Origin: Diphasiastrum complanatum | Taxonomy: Eukaryota > Streptophyta > Lycopodiopsida > Lycopodiales > Lycopodiaceae | Assembly (NCBI GenBank): GCA_029204225.1 | Contig: CM055107.1 | Coordinates: 15,682,900-15,746,899 of the forward strand | Direction of reading: 5' to 3' | DNA: 64,000 bases | In this document: positions 10,905 to 21,683 of the stretch, piece after piece | Position numbering within the stretch: position 1 is the first letter of the stretch | Layout of the letters: each line of letters opens with the position of its first letter | Notes under the pieces: generated by a model | Told to the model about the DNA's origin: nothing | Seen by the model: only the letters and a program-made list of their open reading frames with translations | The model's database searches: none | Made by a program: the position numbers and the translations under genes

Positions 10905-12866
10905 GTGATGGATGTGTTTCAGACTTATTCTTGGCATATGGATTTGACTAAGCTTGGGTATAATATCCCTTTGTCTGCTCCATCCCCTGCCTCACAAGCA
11001 TTTATAGCAATGCTATCATTATTAACAATCTTAGATTGGTGTAAATTATGGCAGCTTTCATGTAAGTATGAACGTGCTGCCATTGATAAAATTTCTAAAA
11101 TTCAAAATTCTCTTGAATTACTAGAAGAGAGTGATGCTAAAATATTGGAGGAGTTTGAAAGAATTTCCCCTACTATTTTGAAAAAATCTGCAGAGTATGG
11201 TTTTGAATCCAATACTCTGTATAAAACTCCTAGAAATTACTCCTTTGACATTACTTCCCCCTTCTCTAATAGTAAGCATAGTCTTATTTCTTTAGAAGGG
11301 TTCTCACAAGAAGAGGTGTTGAACATCACCCAATCCTTTTATTTGCCACCTCCTGCTGATGTCTCTCCTTTTAAACCATCTGATGCACCATATATGAGCC
11401 CCTTTATGCCAGAAAGGGCCTTTGAGGATATTCTGGCATTAGTTAATAACAAACCATGGTTATTGGGTAACTTTGCTATGCTTGCTTCCATTCCAATTGA
11501 CATGTGGATCATAATGAGAGATCTCGTTGAAGATGTAAAAAGAATCAAAGAAGAAGCAAGAAACTTGGCTATTAATGAACAATATTGCATTGAAACTCAT
11601 ACCAGAGTCCCTGCGTTTTTTACTATGAACTAGTTTGAAGCTTCTAGATGTCCTTACCCCCATGGTATTTTCACTCGTATAAAAATGTGCCATGGTGAAC
11701 ATGGAGAAAAATCCAAGAAAATTTTAGATGAGATTTGAAATTTTCTTAGACCATACATTAAATGTGATTGTGGGAAAGAATAATGTAAAATGCAATGGTC
11801 AAATTTTATGGTTTGATCATGCTATATGGTTTATTCTCAACCACTTGGCTCACATTTTACCTGGTGATTCATTGAAAAGCAAGCTCTTCACATATTTAAC
11901 ATGGATGTCCAATGTGGTGAAACTGATTATAAGATTTTCAATTACCTTTATCTTTTTTCATGAATTCATTTTGCAAGAAGTCAAAAGATTCACTCAAAAC
12001 CAAAACGTCACTTTGTTTCCTAGGGATAGTGAAAAAGGTTTAGCATTCATTGAGAGAGCTATAAAACCTGCTGCTATGCTAAAAAACTCTGAGGATAACC
12101 CACATAAAAAAACTAAGATTTTGGCTACTAGAGGACAGGCTGTTTGGAGAGTTAACTTTAGAGATAGAGGTGGAAGAAATATAAGAGGAACGTCTTATAA
12201 AGGATTTAGTTCCAGTGATCAGTCCTTTATTCCACATTATACTGATATTGGTTCTCCTCCAAAAAGTTCCTCTTTCAATTCTACAAGGGGATGGGCAAGG
12301 TCTGCTATTTCTCTCGCGAGCTCTTTGGCTACAACAGAATGCAACTTACCAATTTGACATTTGCTGTATGATGAATGATGTAGGTTCAAATTGATATTAA
12401 TGAGGTACGATCTACATACACTCTGCCTCATGGAAGGATGCGTCTTAGCAGAAACAAAATAAAGTTTGAGTTTTTGTTTCATGTACTATTTGTAAACATA
12501 TTAATGGATACCTTTTGTGTTAAGGATCTATTTATGGAAGTCACTGCATTGGTTAATTGTCATATTGAGCAAAATACATGGGAGAATATTATGTTTGGGT
12601 GGTATTTTACACATAACATGATCAAACTCCTTTACAAACCCAATGAAGTTTTTTGCAAATTTAAACTGAATTGTGGTGATGCATGTCATTGTGACAATGA
12701 TAAGCTGCTCCTGCCATTTATTTCTAGCAGGTGGGGTCACATGATATCTCCAAACACTGACATCATCAGGATAGAAGATGTGAAAAAAGAAGTTGACAAA
12801 GGATTGAATCATATCCCTACAAAACATGGGAATATTCAACAAGTGTTGAATGAACTTGAAAAAGTG
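10905..12866 (+). pseudogene. Probable Penelope-like retroelement, N-terminal part before the RT
   Basis: Three collinear open stretches: 10905-11633 (242 codons), then after a stop and frame change 11728-12357, then 12384-12866 entered through an AG acceptor at 12383. The first begins with an amphipathic and coiled-coil-like N-terminus. The second contains cysteine pairs at its start (a CDCGKE block), a long hydrophobic helix, and an EKGLAFIERAIKP block. The third ends with CHCDND, then GHMISPNTDIIR and DKGLNHIPTKHGNI. From memory, that closing order matches the segment before the RT of Penelope-like elements, which carry GHxxTxDLxII and a KG-containing block. The RT itself and the GIY-YIG nuclease are not seen; after 12870 only a short possible exon (12932-13020) remains. 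Alternative: an unrelated plant gene fragment. Family call uncertain. Confidence 0.45.
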
Positions 12867-12934
12867 TGAACTTCCTTTGCTTCCATTTTTAATCCTTATC
12901 TATAAGATAATTAAGTTATTTTACAATTCAGGGC

Positions 12935-13770
12935 TACGTTAGGCAAAAATGTGATGACAAGTTTCGCATTGATGACAAGTTTCACCTTCGCAAAACAGTC
13001 GCAAAAGCGAAACAACCATGACTCAATGCGATTTGGATGGAGTTCAGATGCGTTCCCTGGAAACTGCCAGCTGAATCACTCCTACAGTCCTCCAGAATGT
13101 AGTCAGGCACTGTTGATCTATGTTAATAAATTAATGCAACATTCAACAAATTCAACCAATGTGCGGAATTGAAATGAATAGGAGAATCAGACACACGAAT
13201 AATGGCAGACACATTTGCATTCAAGATCATACATCATAAATTGACATGTGCATAATTGCTACAAGATCATCTATTGATTTTTTCTGATCCTTTAAGCACT
13301 GCATGCAGATCCACGCAATGCGCTGGCGTGAGAGAAACACACTTCTCTCACGAGTGGATGTCTCGCTTACTAGTAGACATGTGGATCACTATGGATCCTG
13401 CTCACAGAATTCGTCTCGCACGCAGGCGGACTTCTTGTCTGTATTTCGTCTTGATTGCTTACTAGCATCAAACTACTTCATACATCTATCTATATGTTCT
13501 ATATATTCATATATGTGTCAAGTATCATCCAGTAAGTATATATTCGCTTTATGTAACTTTAAGATTAGAGTGATTAAGCATCTACAAATAATCAGGAAAT
13601 TACAAGAGTGGCAGATTAGCCACGACCTAGAGTGTATCTGCTGACGTCATGCCATCAGATCAGATCTATGTACCTCTGGGTACTTGCATGACCTTTGTTG
13701 GTACTCTTTGGAGTGTGAGGGCAGAAAAGGTTTCGTGACATTTTTTGTGTCACGTTGTTGGTTTCGTTTC
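12935..13770. other. Anonymous stretch, possibly decayed 3' LTR of copia E
   Basis: No convincing gene. The sequence is less AT-rich than its surroundings. The 3' LTR of the minus-strand copia E should lie here, but I could not align it to the 5' LTR at 17340-18344. Confidence 0.3.
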
Positions 13771-13772
13771 CA

Positions 13773-14757
13773 TCATCTGACTTTCTCATGTTGGACCGCA
13801 AAAGATTTTCGTTCGCAAATCTTTCGTGTTTGTGTCTTTTTTTCAGGTGTTTGCGTAACTTTCGTGTTTTGTGTGTCTTGACTTTCGTGTTCGCGAACAT
13901 CTTCATCAGGCAGAGGGCTAAAAGCTAGCAAGGCTTTGTAAATGGAAATGTTGTGTTTCTTCAGCTCCCTCTCAAAGCAAGATAGCTTTACGATCCCGAG
14001 ACTGCTCCTCTGTGTCTCAAAGAGTCCTTTGTCCAGGGCTTTGGTGAAGATGTCAGCAACCATGTCTTTCATTCTGATGAAGGTGGTCTGCAACATCTTC
14101 TCTTCAATTAGATCCCTGATCAAGTGATACTTGATCGCGATGTGTTTCGTTCTTGAATGGAACACAAAATCTTTTGTCAGGTGTGTTACAAACATGTTGT
14201 CTATATGCAAGACCAGAGGCTCATTCCTTGTTTTGCCCAATTCGTCCAGAAACTACCTTAGCCAGATTATCTCGTTGTCCATCTTTGCTGCTGCAACATA
14301 CTCTGCTTCGCAGGATGACTGGGCCACAATGGTCTGCTTCTTGTTGACCCAGAGAACTACTACTCCTAATGCGATGGTGCATCCTCCTGAGACGCTCTTA
14401 TAGTCGTCCTTGAGGGATGCCCAGCTAGCATCACTGTAGGAAAGCATCCTAAGACCTGCATCACGACAATAGCACAAGCCATAATCTCTCGTTGATTAAA
14501 GATACTACAAAATCCGTTTTGCAATCTTCCAATGTGTCGAGCTTAGATTCGTGTAGAATTGGCTCATCCTGAATACTACATAAGCAATATCAGAACATGT
14601 GTTGTCCGCAAGGTACATCAGTGATCCTATCAGCTTCCTGTAAGGTGTGAGCTCTCTCTTCCTCAGTCTTTGGATAGTCATCGTTTGTCAGCACCATCTC
14701 TGCGAGCATTGGAGTATTTGCTCCTTTGCAGTTCATCATCCCAAAGTCCTCTAGGAT
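13773..14757 (-). pseudogene. Copia E: end of RT domain, RNase H and pol C-terminus
   Basis: On the minus strand the sequence starts at NILEDFGMMNCKGANTPM, the standard copia block just after the RT core. After several breaks comes the RNase H: YSDASWASLKDDYKSVSGG, then SSCEAEYVAAAK, DNMFVTHLTKDFVFHSRTKHIAIKYH, and MVADIFTKALDKGLF (13773-14477). These are the typical copia RNase H motifs, including the D, E and D positions. An open tail rich in Lys, Thr and Glu follows. Stops and frame changes between 14480 and 14757 kill the gene. Immediately upstream in the coding sense lies the telomeric insert. Confidence 0.88.
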
Positions 14758-14765
14758 ATTTTGGG

Positions 14766-14807
14766 TTTAGGGTTTAGGGTTTAGGATTTAGGGTTTAGGG
14801 TTTAGGG
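14766..14807 (+). repeat. Interstitial telomeric repeat, six TTTAGGG units
   Basis: Six tandem 7-bp plant telomere units, five perfect and one with a final A (TTTAGGA, 14780-14786), preceded by a partial TTGGG (14761-14765). The array sits exactly where the copia E reverse transcriptase core is missing. It is followed by a filler-like stretch in which a 14-bp word is duplicated (14813-14826 and 14857-14870). Confidence 0.97.
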
Positions 14808-14859
14808 ATAATGATGATCAGCCCATTTGGGATCTATGAGGAGATAAGCCTATGAGGAT

Positions 14860-15225
14860 GATCAGCCCATCTGTAACTCTAACATATACATTGGAATCAG
14901 CCAATAGTGGCTTGAATCCTAATGATTTCAGGGCTTGATCTTTCTTCTTCTACCATTGTCGGACTGATTGTTTTAGACAGTAGATACTTCTATGCATTCT
15001 ACATGCATAGTCAAGAAGTGAATTCGAGACATATTCTGGGGGTTGATTCATATAGACCTCTTCATCTAGCTCGCCATGCAAGAAGGCTGTCTTCTCATTC
15101 ACAATGTGGATCCTGAGGTCATAAGCTACTGCATATGCAAATAATAGTCGTAGGGACGAATGCTTAACGACAGGAGAGATCCAATGACTTTCTAACACCT
15201 CTCTAGGTTCCATACCTCCATCCAA
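14860..15225 (-). pseudogene. Copia E: N-terminal half of reverse transcriptase
   Basis: Minus-strand blocks PVVKHSSLRLLFAYAVAYDLRIH, TAFLHGELDEEVYMNQP and SIYCLKQSVRQW are the first conserved parts of a copia RT (RVT_2). A decayed stretch corresponding to SLGFKPLLADSNVYV and then GLIIL follows. The YVDD catalytic block and the rest of the domain are absent; the coding sequence stops at the telomeric filler. The usual LVAKG block upstream is replaced by the insert at 15226-15450. Confidence 0.85.
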
Positions 15226-15450
15226 GACAAAGACACCTACCTGCCCTTAACCAAGGACACTAGTACCTTAATCTAAGACACCTACCCTTAATACTAAGGG
15301 TACCCCTTATCCAAGGGTCACGTGACTCCATACCTCTGACTAAGGTATAGTAACTTGTCTGTCCTTATTCAAGGTCACATACCCTTAATCCTAAAGGTAC
15401 CATGCCATTTAGCCCCCAACACTAAATGGACTATTAGGAGTCTGAAGTAC
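15226..15450. repeat. ~225-bp insert with short inverted CCTTA/GGTACC words
   Basis: Between integrase and RT of copia E lies a stretch made of repeated words such as ACACCTACC, CCCTTAAT, AAGGGTA and GGTACC in direct and inverted order (for example CCCTTAATACTAAGGG at 15282-15297). It has no coding potential and no similarity to copia. It looks like a small insertion, perhaps a MITE, or filler. Confidence 0.5.
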
Positions 15451-15456
15451 TACTAG

Positions 15457-15771
15457 TTACATAGGTATGTAATAGTAAGCTTTGCATTCGTTGGAAATGT
15501 ACTCACCTCCACGATCTGTGCGAATTTTCTTCAGCTTATTGCATGTGTGCTTCTCAGCCCAATTCGTATAATCAACAAATTTTTCGAAAGCTTCAGATTT
15601 GGTATGAATAAAGTATACTACAGCGAACTTGCTGAAGTCATCAATAAACGTTATGAAGTACTTTGCATCACCCAATGACAATACTTCAAATGGTCCACAA
15701 ATATTTGAATGAACAATTTCAAGTACCTTAGTTGCTTTATAAACATCCTTACTGAAAGGTGTTCTAGTCAT
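15457..15771 (-). pseudogene. Copia E: integrase N-terminal part
   Basis: The minus-strand frame carries LEIVHSNICGPFEVLSLGDAKYFITFIDDFSKFAVVYFI and KIRTDRGGEYISNE, the start of the copia integrase core. The first catalytic Asp (usually HSDxxGP) is changed to Asn. The second (TDRGGE) is kept. The third catalytic residue lies beyond the break at 15457. Upstream is a frame change separating it from the protease and pre-integrase part. Confidence 0.85.
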
Positions 15772-15789
15772 CTTGCCTTTAAGATAGGA

Positions 15790-16300
15790 TTCGCAGGTAG
15801 TTCAAATATATCTACTTTTGATTTCGACTCCTTTTATTGGCTTGGTACAAGGCTTCCATGTTCATGTGACATAGCCTCTTGTGCCACAGTACATCTGTTG
15901 ATTCCTGAGTTTGAATGACTTGTTCGATTCTTGTTTGAATGTTTAGGTGATATAAATTTTCTTCTTTGTTGTCTTTAGCAACCAGGTTGTCAGAATCTTC
16001 CTCAAATAGTTTACAAGAGTTTTTTGTGAAGGTTACTGACATGCCTGTATCGACTATCTTAGCAACAGATAGAAGATCTTTATCAAGAGGAGGGACATAG
16101 AGAACTTCCTCTAGTTTCTTGTCTCTTTGATTTGTGTCTAGCCATAATACACCTGTTCCATCAACCACGTGTTTAGAACCGTCTCCAAGTATAATGAATC
16201 TCGAATAGTTCGTCTTCATGTACTCAGACAAAATTTGTTTCGAGGAAACAAAATGTGAGGTGGCTCTCGAATCAAGTACTATTTCTCAAATTGAATTAGA
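15790..16300 (-). pseudogene. Copia E: protease and GAG-pre-integrase domain
   Basis: The frame covers the region after the protease active site: YSRFIILGDGSKHVVDGTG, KKLEEVLYVPPLDKDLLSV (the usual copia hydrophobic block), and the GAG-pre-integrase ending with VLWHKRLCHMNMEALY. The Asp-Ser-Gly active site would lie near 16280, where the sequence is degraded. A stop separates it from gag. Confidence 0.8.
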
Positions 16301-16479
16301 TGAACAACATAGATGAGTACTAACATAAGCTGTTGAATTCCTTGTTGCCATGTCTTCTGCTGCTCTGGAGCATTCTAAGGGTTTGCTTCGATTCTGCTCC
16401 TTTTTGTTTCTGGGATTCTAATAATAGCCTATTGTTGCATGACCCCGTTTATGACAATGAATGCATTCAATCTTTGGAT

Positions 16480-17259
16480 TTAGCCAACACTTTTCTTCTG
16501 TGTAACCTGAACTTCTGCATTTGTTGCAGATCTTCTTATCACCAGAATTCTTTTGTTGTTTTCCAGATTATTGTTCATTAGTCTTAGACTCATTCTCTTA
16601 AACTTAGACTTCTTAGAAGATTTATTCTTCTGAGTAAATAGAGCATTTTCTGAATCACCATTGTCGTCATAGTGTTCATGAGCTTCTACTTCCTCCTTCA
16701 CTCCGTCTATTGCCTTTTGAAGTGTCATTGTTGTATCTTTCGCCAATAAGGTTTGAGTTGTGTGGAATGACCTGGGTAGGGCTCGAAGAAAATAACTAAG
16801 CTGTTTTTTCTTAGAAATTGTATTTTCTATACCAAAATTTTGCAAGGAAATAAACAAATCTTTGATCTTTTGCACGAATGTGTTCAGGTCTTTGCTGTCC
16901 CATTGTAGATAAGTTAATTGGTCTTCCAAGAACATGATTTGATTACAAGATCGAGTCTCATTCTTGGTTTGTAATTCTTCCCATAAATCCTTTGAGTTTG
17001 AACTTGATGTAAGATCTAGCATTATATTATCATGCACTGAAGACGCAATAATTGCTATAGCTTTGTCATTTTTTAAACTCCATTCTCGAAGTTTTTTGCC
17101 AGGAGCAGCTTCTGGCTTCTCCTCAATTGGTTCTACCCATTGCCATAGACCTTCGCCCTTCAACAAGAGTGAAGTCTTTAATTTCCAAATCAAGTAGTTT
17201 GAACCTTCTGGGTCCAAGATTGTAGTGATCTTAGCTTGAATATTGGTGATTGATGACAT
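16480..17259 (-). pseudogene. Copia E: gag
   Basis: A 259-codon minus-strand frame starting at 17259, 65 bp inside the primer-binding site. It has the copia gag layout: LDPEGSNYLIWKLKTSLLLKGEGLW near the start, NDKAIAIIASSVHDNIM, and the UBN2 core (DLWEELQTKNET, LTYLQWDSKDLNTFVQKIKDL, QLSYFLRALPRSFHT). A basic tail follows. The tail, where the CCHC zinc knuckle should be, is frameshifted: cysteine codons lie in another frame at about 16440-16540. It is the longest intact gag in the window. Confidence 0.88.
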
Positions 17260-17323
17260 CTTTTAATTCTGAATAAGCTCCAGATAGCGGCTTACTGATG
17301 GATGTATGAAGAATGTTGAGAGA

Positions 17324-17339
17324 GATGTGAAGATACCAC
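17324..17339 (-). other. Primer-binding site of copia E
   Basis: The minus strand reads GTGGTATCTTCACATC, so TGGTATC, the conserved start of the tRNA-Met complement, lies one base inside the LTR end. Only the first seven bases match the canonical site well. Confidence 0.5.
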
Positions 17340-18344
17340 TGTATCAAACTTTAATTCCGTAAAACTAATACCACTATAGGAAAAATAGTAATTATTCTTC
17401 CACAGCGAACACGATGCAAGTTTGAATAAATCAAATTGATATCAGTGTCTTCAATCGGGTTTGTATCTGATCTATGTACTAATATTATAGTATTAGTTCT
17501 GATTGAATATGCGTGCAAAAATTATATGCGGAAGTAAGAGACAACTTAAGACAATTTAGATAATAAGAAACAATTGATCAAAAACGAATTTTTATAACTC
17601 TGAATCTGATTCATCATACATCGCTTGCTATCTTATCTCGATGTTGTGTCTCTGATTGAGTGAGTGTGTTACAACGAGCAATGCACATGTATTTATATTG
17701 CTACGGGACAGGTCTTTTGGTCTTTTATTTACATGTCTTTTGTTCTTTCAATGCTGTAACAGTAGATTTTTAACCATTTACAACAATCGATATTCAAATA
17801 GATGCTCTGTTTTCAGGGCCAAATAAATTCTGTTTGCAAATTATTTGCGATAGTCCATCTCTTTGTCTCAGCTTTGTGTTTTGCGAATTGTTCACGACAT
17901 TTTCTCTTTCTCGAATTGTTCGCGACAGATGACAATTCTTGAGCTTGACGAAAAAATCAAGAATATTTTGCAAATTGTTCGAGATAGTTTCACAACAGGT
18001 GAGCTTGAAGAAAAGTCCAAAAGATTTCGCGAATTGTTCACGACATCTGAGACTTGAACAAGAAATAGAATATTTTGTTACAGGATTTTGTTTGCAAATC
18101 TTTCGAGCTTCAACAAGAAAGCCACGAGCTTCTACAAGAAACTATGTCGCGAATCTTTCGAGTTGACTACAAGACAAATTTTGCAAATCCTTCGCAAACC
18201 TTTCGAGTTGACTACAAGACAAATTTTGTGAATCCTTCTCGAATCTTTTCGAGTTACTCACGAATCATTTCTTTCTCATCCTTTCTCAAGTAAACTGCGT
18301 GCCTTGTTAGTAGAATCAAGATCTGTCTGATCAGTTGTTCTACA
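17340..18344 (-). mobile_element. 5' LTR of copia E with internal 'GAATTGTTCGCGACA' repeats
   Basis: The left end TGTATCAAAC abuts the PBS and the right end is TTCTACA, giving TGTA/TACA termini and ~1005 bp. The right half (about 17830-18275) holds many degenerate copies of two words, 'gcgaattgttcacgaca' and 'gcgaatctttcgagtt', giving a tandem-repeat structure. The right end abuts gypsy RT coding sequence, so E probably inserted into a gypsy element. Confidence 0.55.
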
Positions 18345-19300
18345 GAGCTGATCAAGCAAGAGTTGTAGAAGTTGTTAGACGCTGATTTCATTTATGAAAT
18401 TGAGCACACTAAGTGGGTATTGCCTATAGTTATAGTACCCAAGAAGAACGGCAAAATGCGAATCTGTGTGAATGTGAAGGCACTAAATGCAGTCACCAAA
18501 AAGGACCATTTTCCTTTACCCTTTACGGAAAGTGTCCTTGACAGAGTAGCAGGAGCAGAAGCCTACAGTTTTTTGGACGGCTTCAGCGGTTACAATCAGG
18601 TGAAGATAGTGCCACAAGATCAACACAAGACAACATTCGCCATTGAATGGGGGACTTATGCCTATAAAGTGATGCCATTTGGTCTTTGCGATCCCCCAAG
18701 CACCTTCTAGTGAGTCATGCAGGCGACATTCAAAGAGTATTTGCAGAAAGTTCTAGAGCTTTTCTTGGACAATTTGTGCATGCACGGGCCTAACTCAGAG
18801 CATTTATCCAATCTGGAGAAGGTGCTGCAAAAGTGTCGTGAATTCCAAATCTCTTTGAATCCAGAAAAATGTCAATTTTGGGCTACACATGGCTTGATTC
18901 TTGGCCATATAATGACTAGACACGAGATCACCATGGACCTATCGAAAATCAATATCATTATTGATCTACCACCACCAGGAACGATCCGCGAGGTCTACAT
19001 CTTTATGGGTCACGCTAACTATTACAGATTTTTCAACCTAGATTTTGTAGTGTTAGCACGACCAATTTACAAACTTACAACGGGTCCACATTGGAGTGAG
19101 GAAGCCCTAAGGGCTTTTTAGAAGCTTAAGGATGAATTGGTCTCAGCACCAATCTTACGCCCACCCAATTGGTCCGTTGAGTTTCATGTGCATACATACG
19201 CATCAAAGTATGCAGTGGGAGCAGTCTTAACCCAGCCAAGAGAACACAAAAAAGATTTTCCAATCTAATTTGCAAGCCGACAGCTCAGTGACTTAACCAA
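18345..19300 (+). pseudogene. Ty3/gypsy reverse transcriptase and start of RNase H
   Basis: The plus-strand frame starts with KLLDADFIYEIEHTKWVLPIVIVPKKNGKMRIC, then KKDHFPLPFTESVLDRVAGAEAYSFLDGFSGYNQ, KTTFAIEWGTYAYKVMPFGLCDPPSTF, and after a TAG the palm end and thumb (NPEKCQFWATHGLILGHI, GHANYYRFF). RNase H start follows: PILRPPNWSVEFHVHTYASKYAVGAVLTQP. The catalytic YxDD is FLDN here, losing the second Asp. Stops occur at 18708 and 19119. Sequence features (FLDGFSGYNQ, KTTF) match the Athila/Tat side of plant gypsy elements. There is no integrase downstream. Confidence 0.88.
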
Positions 19301-19329
19301 CTGAAAGCTTCATCACGAGCGCTGAAAGC

Positions 19330-20620
19330 CAACCTGGCGCCACGCCAGACTGGACAGTCATAAACAGGTAACTTCCACCCAAGCAAGCCATCGAACTCAG
19401 CCGACAGGTTAGAGCTCGTTCCCCAAGAGCTACCCAAGTTCGATATATAATCATGGCCGCAGACTTATGAAAAGTTCATTTGCAAGGCCATCATAGCCAG
19501 ATCTAGAAAAATTTGAAAACAGATCATAAGAACTGCAAATAGCTCAACAACACGAGCTCAGTCGGCAACATGAGATCCAAAAGCTGTAGCTAAAGGAAGA
19601 TGGCCTAAGTAAGCATATTCAATGCCTCTTCAAAGTAGTGACGAACGTCTCCACAAAAGTGCAAGAGCTTCAATCAAAAGCTGCCCAAAGACTTGTCCCC
19701 CTTCAAGCACAACTGCAGATCTATGAAACGGAAAACACACGCTTGGAAACAGAGGTGCAGGGTTTATAGCAGGAAAAACTCCTCTAGTTAGCTCAACCCG
19801 CACCTGATTCAATGCCACTCTCTCAAGAAGAAATGAATCTTTGCAGGCATCAGGTGCAGGTATACAGTCAAACCTTGAACAACTACCAGATGGAGTTCGG
19901 GTCAGTGCAAATCAGGAGCTGGCCCAGGCAAAACAAGCTCTCAAAGCTTGTCAAAAGTTTATGGAACAGAATTCTCAGCTAGCCCTGGTAGTAATTCCAA
20001 TCCTCCCTTTGATGCTGCACAAGCAAGCATGAGCCAGGATCAAGACCAGGGGAAACCAATTAGGATCAGGGGCTAGGTGGACAAGACCAAGAGCCCTAAG
20101 ATATTGGAGCAGACACCCAGGGCCAAGGCCAAGACATGGACCCCAGCCAAAGCCAAGGAGAGGGTCAAGCCTCTTCATCACGAGGCTCGCAATCTATATC
20201 TGCTAGCCAGGCCTTCAGATGCCCAAAGTTTGTGGAGGAGAAGATCAATGAATTCATATATGAATATCTCTACGAATCTTCAAGAGACGCCTGACAGATC
20301 TCATTTTCGGTGCAAACCATCAAGGGACAAGAGCTGCAAGCATTCCCCGCCCTCCAACCACAACCAAAGTGGTGCCAGCAGCTATTTGAACGTGACCCTA
20401 TGGCCATCAGAGCGTATGTGACGAGTCCTCAGCAACTCCGGGTAAACGCCCATTTTCTGCCATGCTCACGACGAACCAAATGGACGGAATGTGGCATCCC
20501 ACTAGACAAAATCATGCTAAACAATTGCAATTGGCCAAAAATTCTCTTAGAGCATGTATGGACAACGGCCGTAGATGCCCAAAGGGCTAACAGTCCGTGC
20601 GACATCAACTTACGCCCGGG
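19330..20620 (+). pseudogene. Coiled-coil ORF remnant (gypsy gag-like or env-like?)
   Basis: A patchwork of plus-strand frames interrupted by stops. The first part is Gln/Leu-rich with heptad character (VQELQSKAAQRLVPLQAQL, YETENTRLETEVQGL). A Gln/Gly/Asp-rich linker follows, then QTIKGQELQAFPALQPQPKW with FERDPMAIRAYVTSPQQLRV and NCNWPKILLEHVW (20310-20620). I do not recognise the protein. The base composition is GC-richer than the neighbours. A TGGCGCC word at about 19337 resembles a gypsy primer-binding site, which would make this a gag, but no LTR was found to its left. It abuts TNP2 sequence at ~20620. Confidence 0.35.
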
Positions 20621-21032
20621 ACTTGGAGGCGCCCCTTACATGAGAGGGAGTTTACACTACATGCCATTGTAATGTTGTGGACAATGCATGACTATCTAGG
20701 ATTAAGTGAATGCTCAGGTAATCATTCAAACATTGTCTATCTTTTGTACATAGGAGTTTTTTTACAGTTACATACAACTAGTTTATGACATTTACATGAT
20801 ATACTACAATGGCTAGAATTATTCTTTGACATATACTTTTTTTTAATAGTGATTGATAGTATCCATTTGTTGGGAAGGCTTTTAAACGGCTGGAAAAAAT
20901 GCTTGTTTTTTGTGCGGGCCAAATCTTGTGGGAAGATACTCATAGTCTCAAAAAAGTTTATGAAAATCATCGTAAATACTTGCATGAAGGCCATCCATTC
21001 AAATACACTCATAGAAGAGGTTTTGGAGGAAG

Positions 21033-21112
<80 letters not shown>

Positions 21113-21190
21113 TCCAAAGAGGATGTCTGTGGAAGATTGGTGAAAACTATGGGAGGAATCTCAAGCAAAGACAACCGATGGTATGAAAAG
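20600..21190 (+). pseudogene. Second TNP2 transposase fragment with in-frame GA repeat
   Basis: The plus-strand blocks VMLWTMHDYLGLSECSGN (20660-20720) and VYENHRKYLHEGHPFKYTHRRGF (about 20955-21025) are the same as blocks in the minus-strand transposase at 3661-6889 (WTMHDYLGLGNCSG; ENHRKYL with HRRGF). This is therefore another copy of that family, in inverted orientation and reduced to the middle of the gene. An intron-like AT-rich stretch separates the two blocks. Coding sequence then runs into a GA microsatellite read as Arg-Glu repeats. No C-terminal DUF4218 part follows. Confidence 0.8.
21036..21108. repeat. (GA)n microsatellite inside TNP2 fragment
   Basis: 73 bases of perfect AG/GA repeat, open in the transposase frame as alternating Arg and Glu. 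Confidence 0.97.
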
Positions 21191-21680
21191 ATTATCTATA
21201 TTTCATCGTTTGATCTTTTGATTAATCACCTACTTGATCCCATGCAAAAATTTGCTAGATTATTAAGAAATTAAATTTTCTATGACATCATCGATTTGAC
21301 ATAATATTATGTCATAAAATCCTTAAAAACTTGTCAAATTAGTTGTTTAATAACAATATGTACTCTCTTTGTATCTCATGATTTTGTCTTGTATGTCAAA
21401 TCTCAAAAAAAATAAAATTTATGATAATATAAAACTAGTTTTAACAACTAAGTACTACCATAAGGATCCATGATTTGATTTTTTATATTCCATCATATTA
21501 AAAATATATTTTTATGTTTTTTTAATGTCAAATCTTACAATAAAATATTTTCATAAATTCTAGAAAAAATAATGACTTGCATTTAAAGCGTGCAAGCCCA
21601 TGTGGGGGACCCTCCCATGCATGAAGTGAAATTTTTTTTTCGCGTGGATACCTTTTGCGTGGATAATCCATGCCAAAACT
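21190..21680. other. AT-rich stretch, no gene seen
   Basis: Very AT-rich with no open frame of interest. It may contain the boundary between the TNP2 fragment and the next element, but no terminal repeat was recognised. Confidence 0.4.
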
Positions 21681-21683
21681 TGA

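Noticed and set aside
20737-21174. Ser-Leu repeat protein on the minus strand
   Set aside because: Antisense reading of the GA microsatellite and TNP2 fragment.
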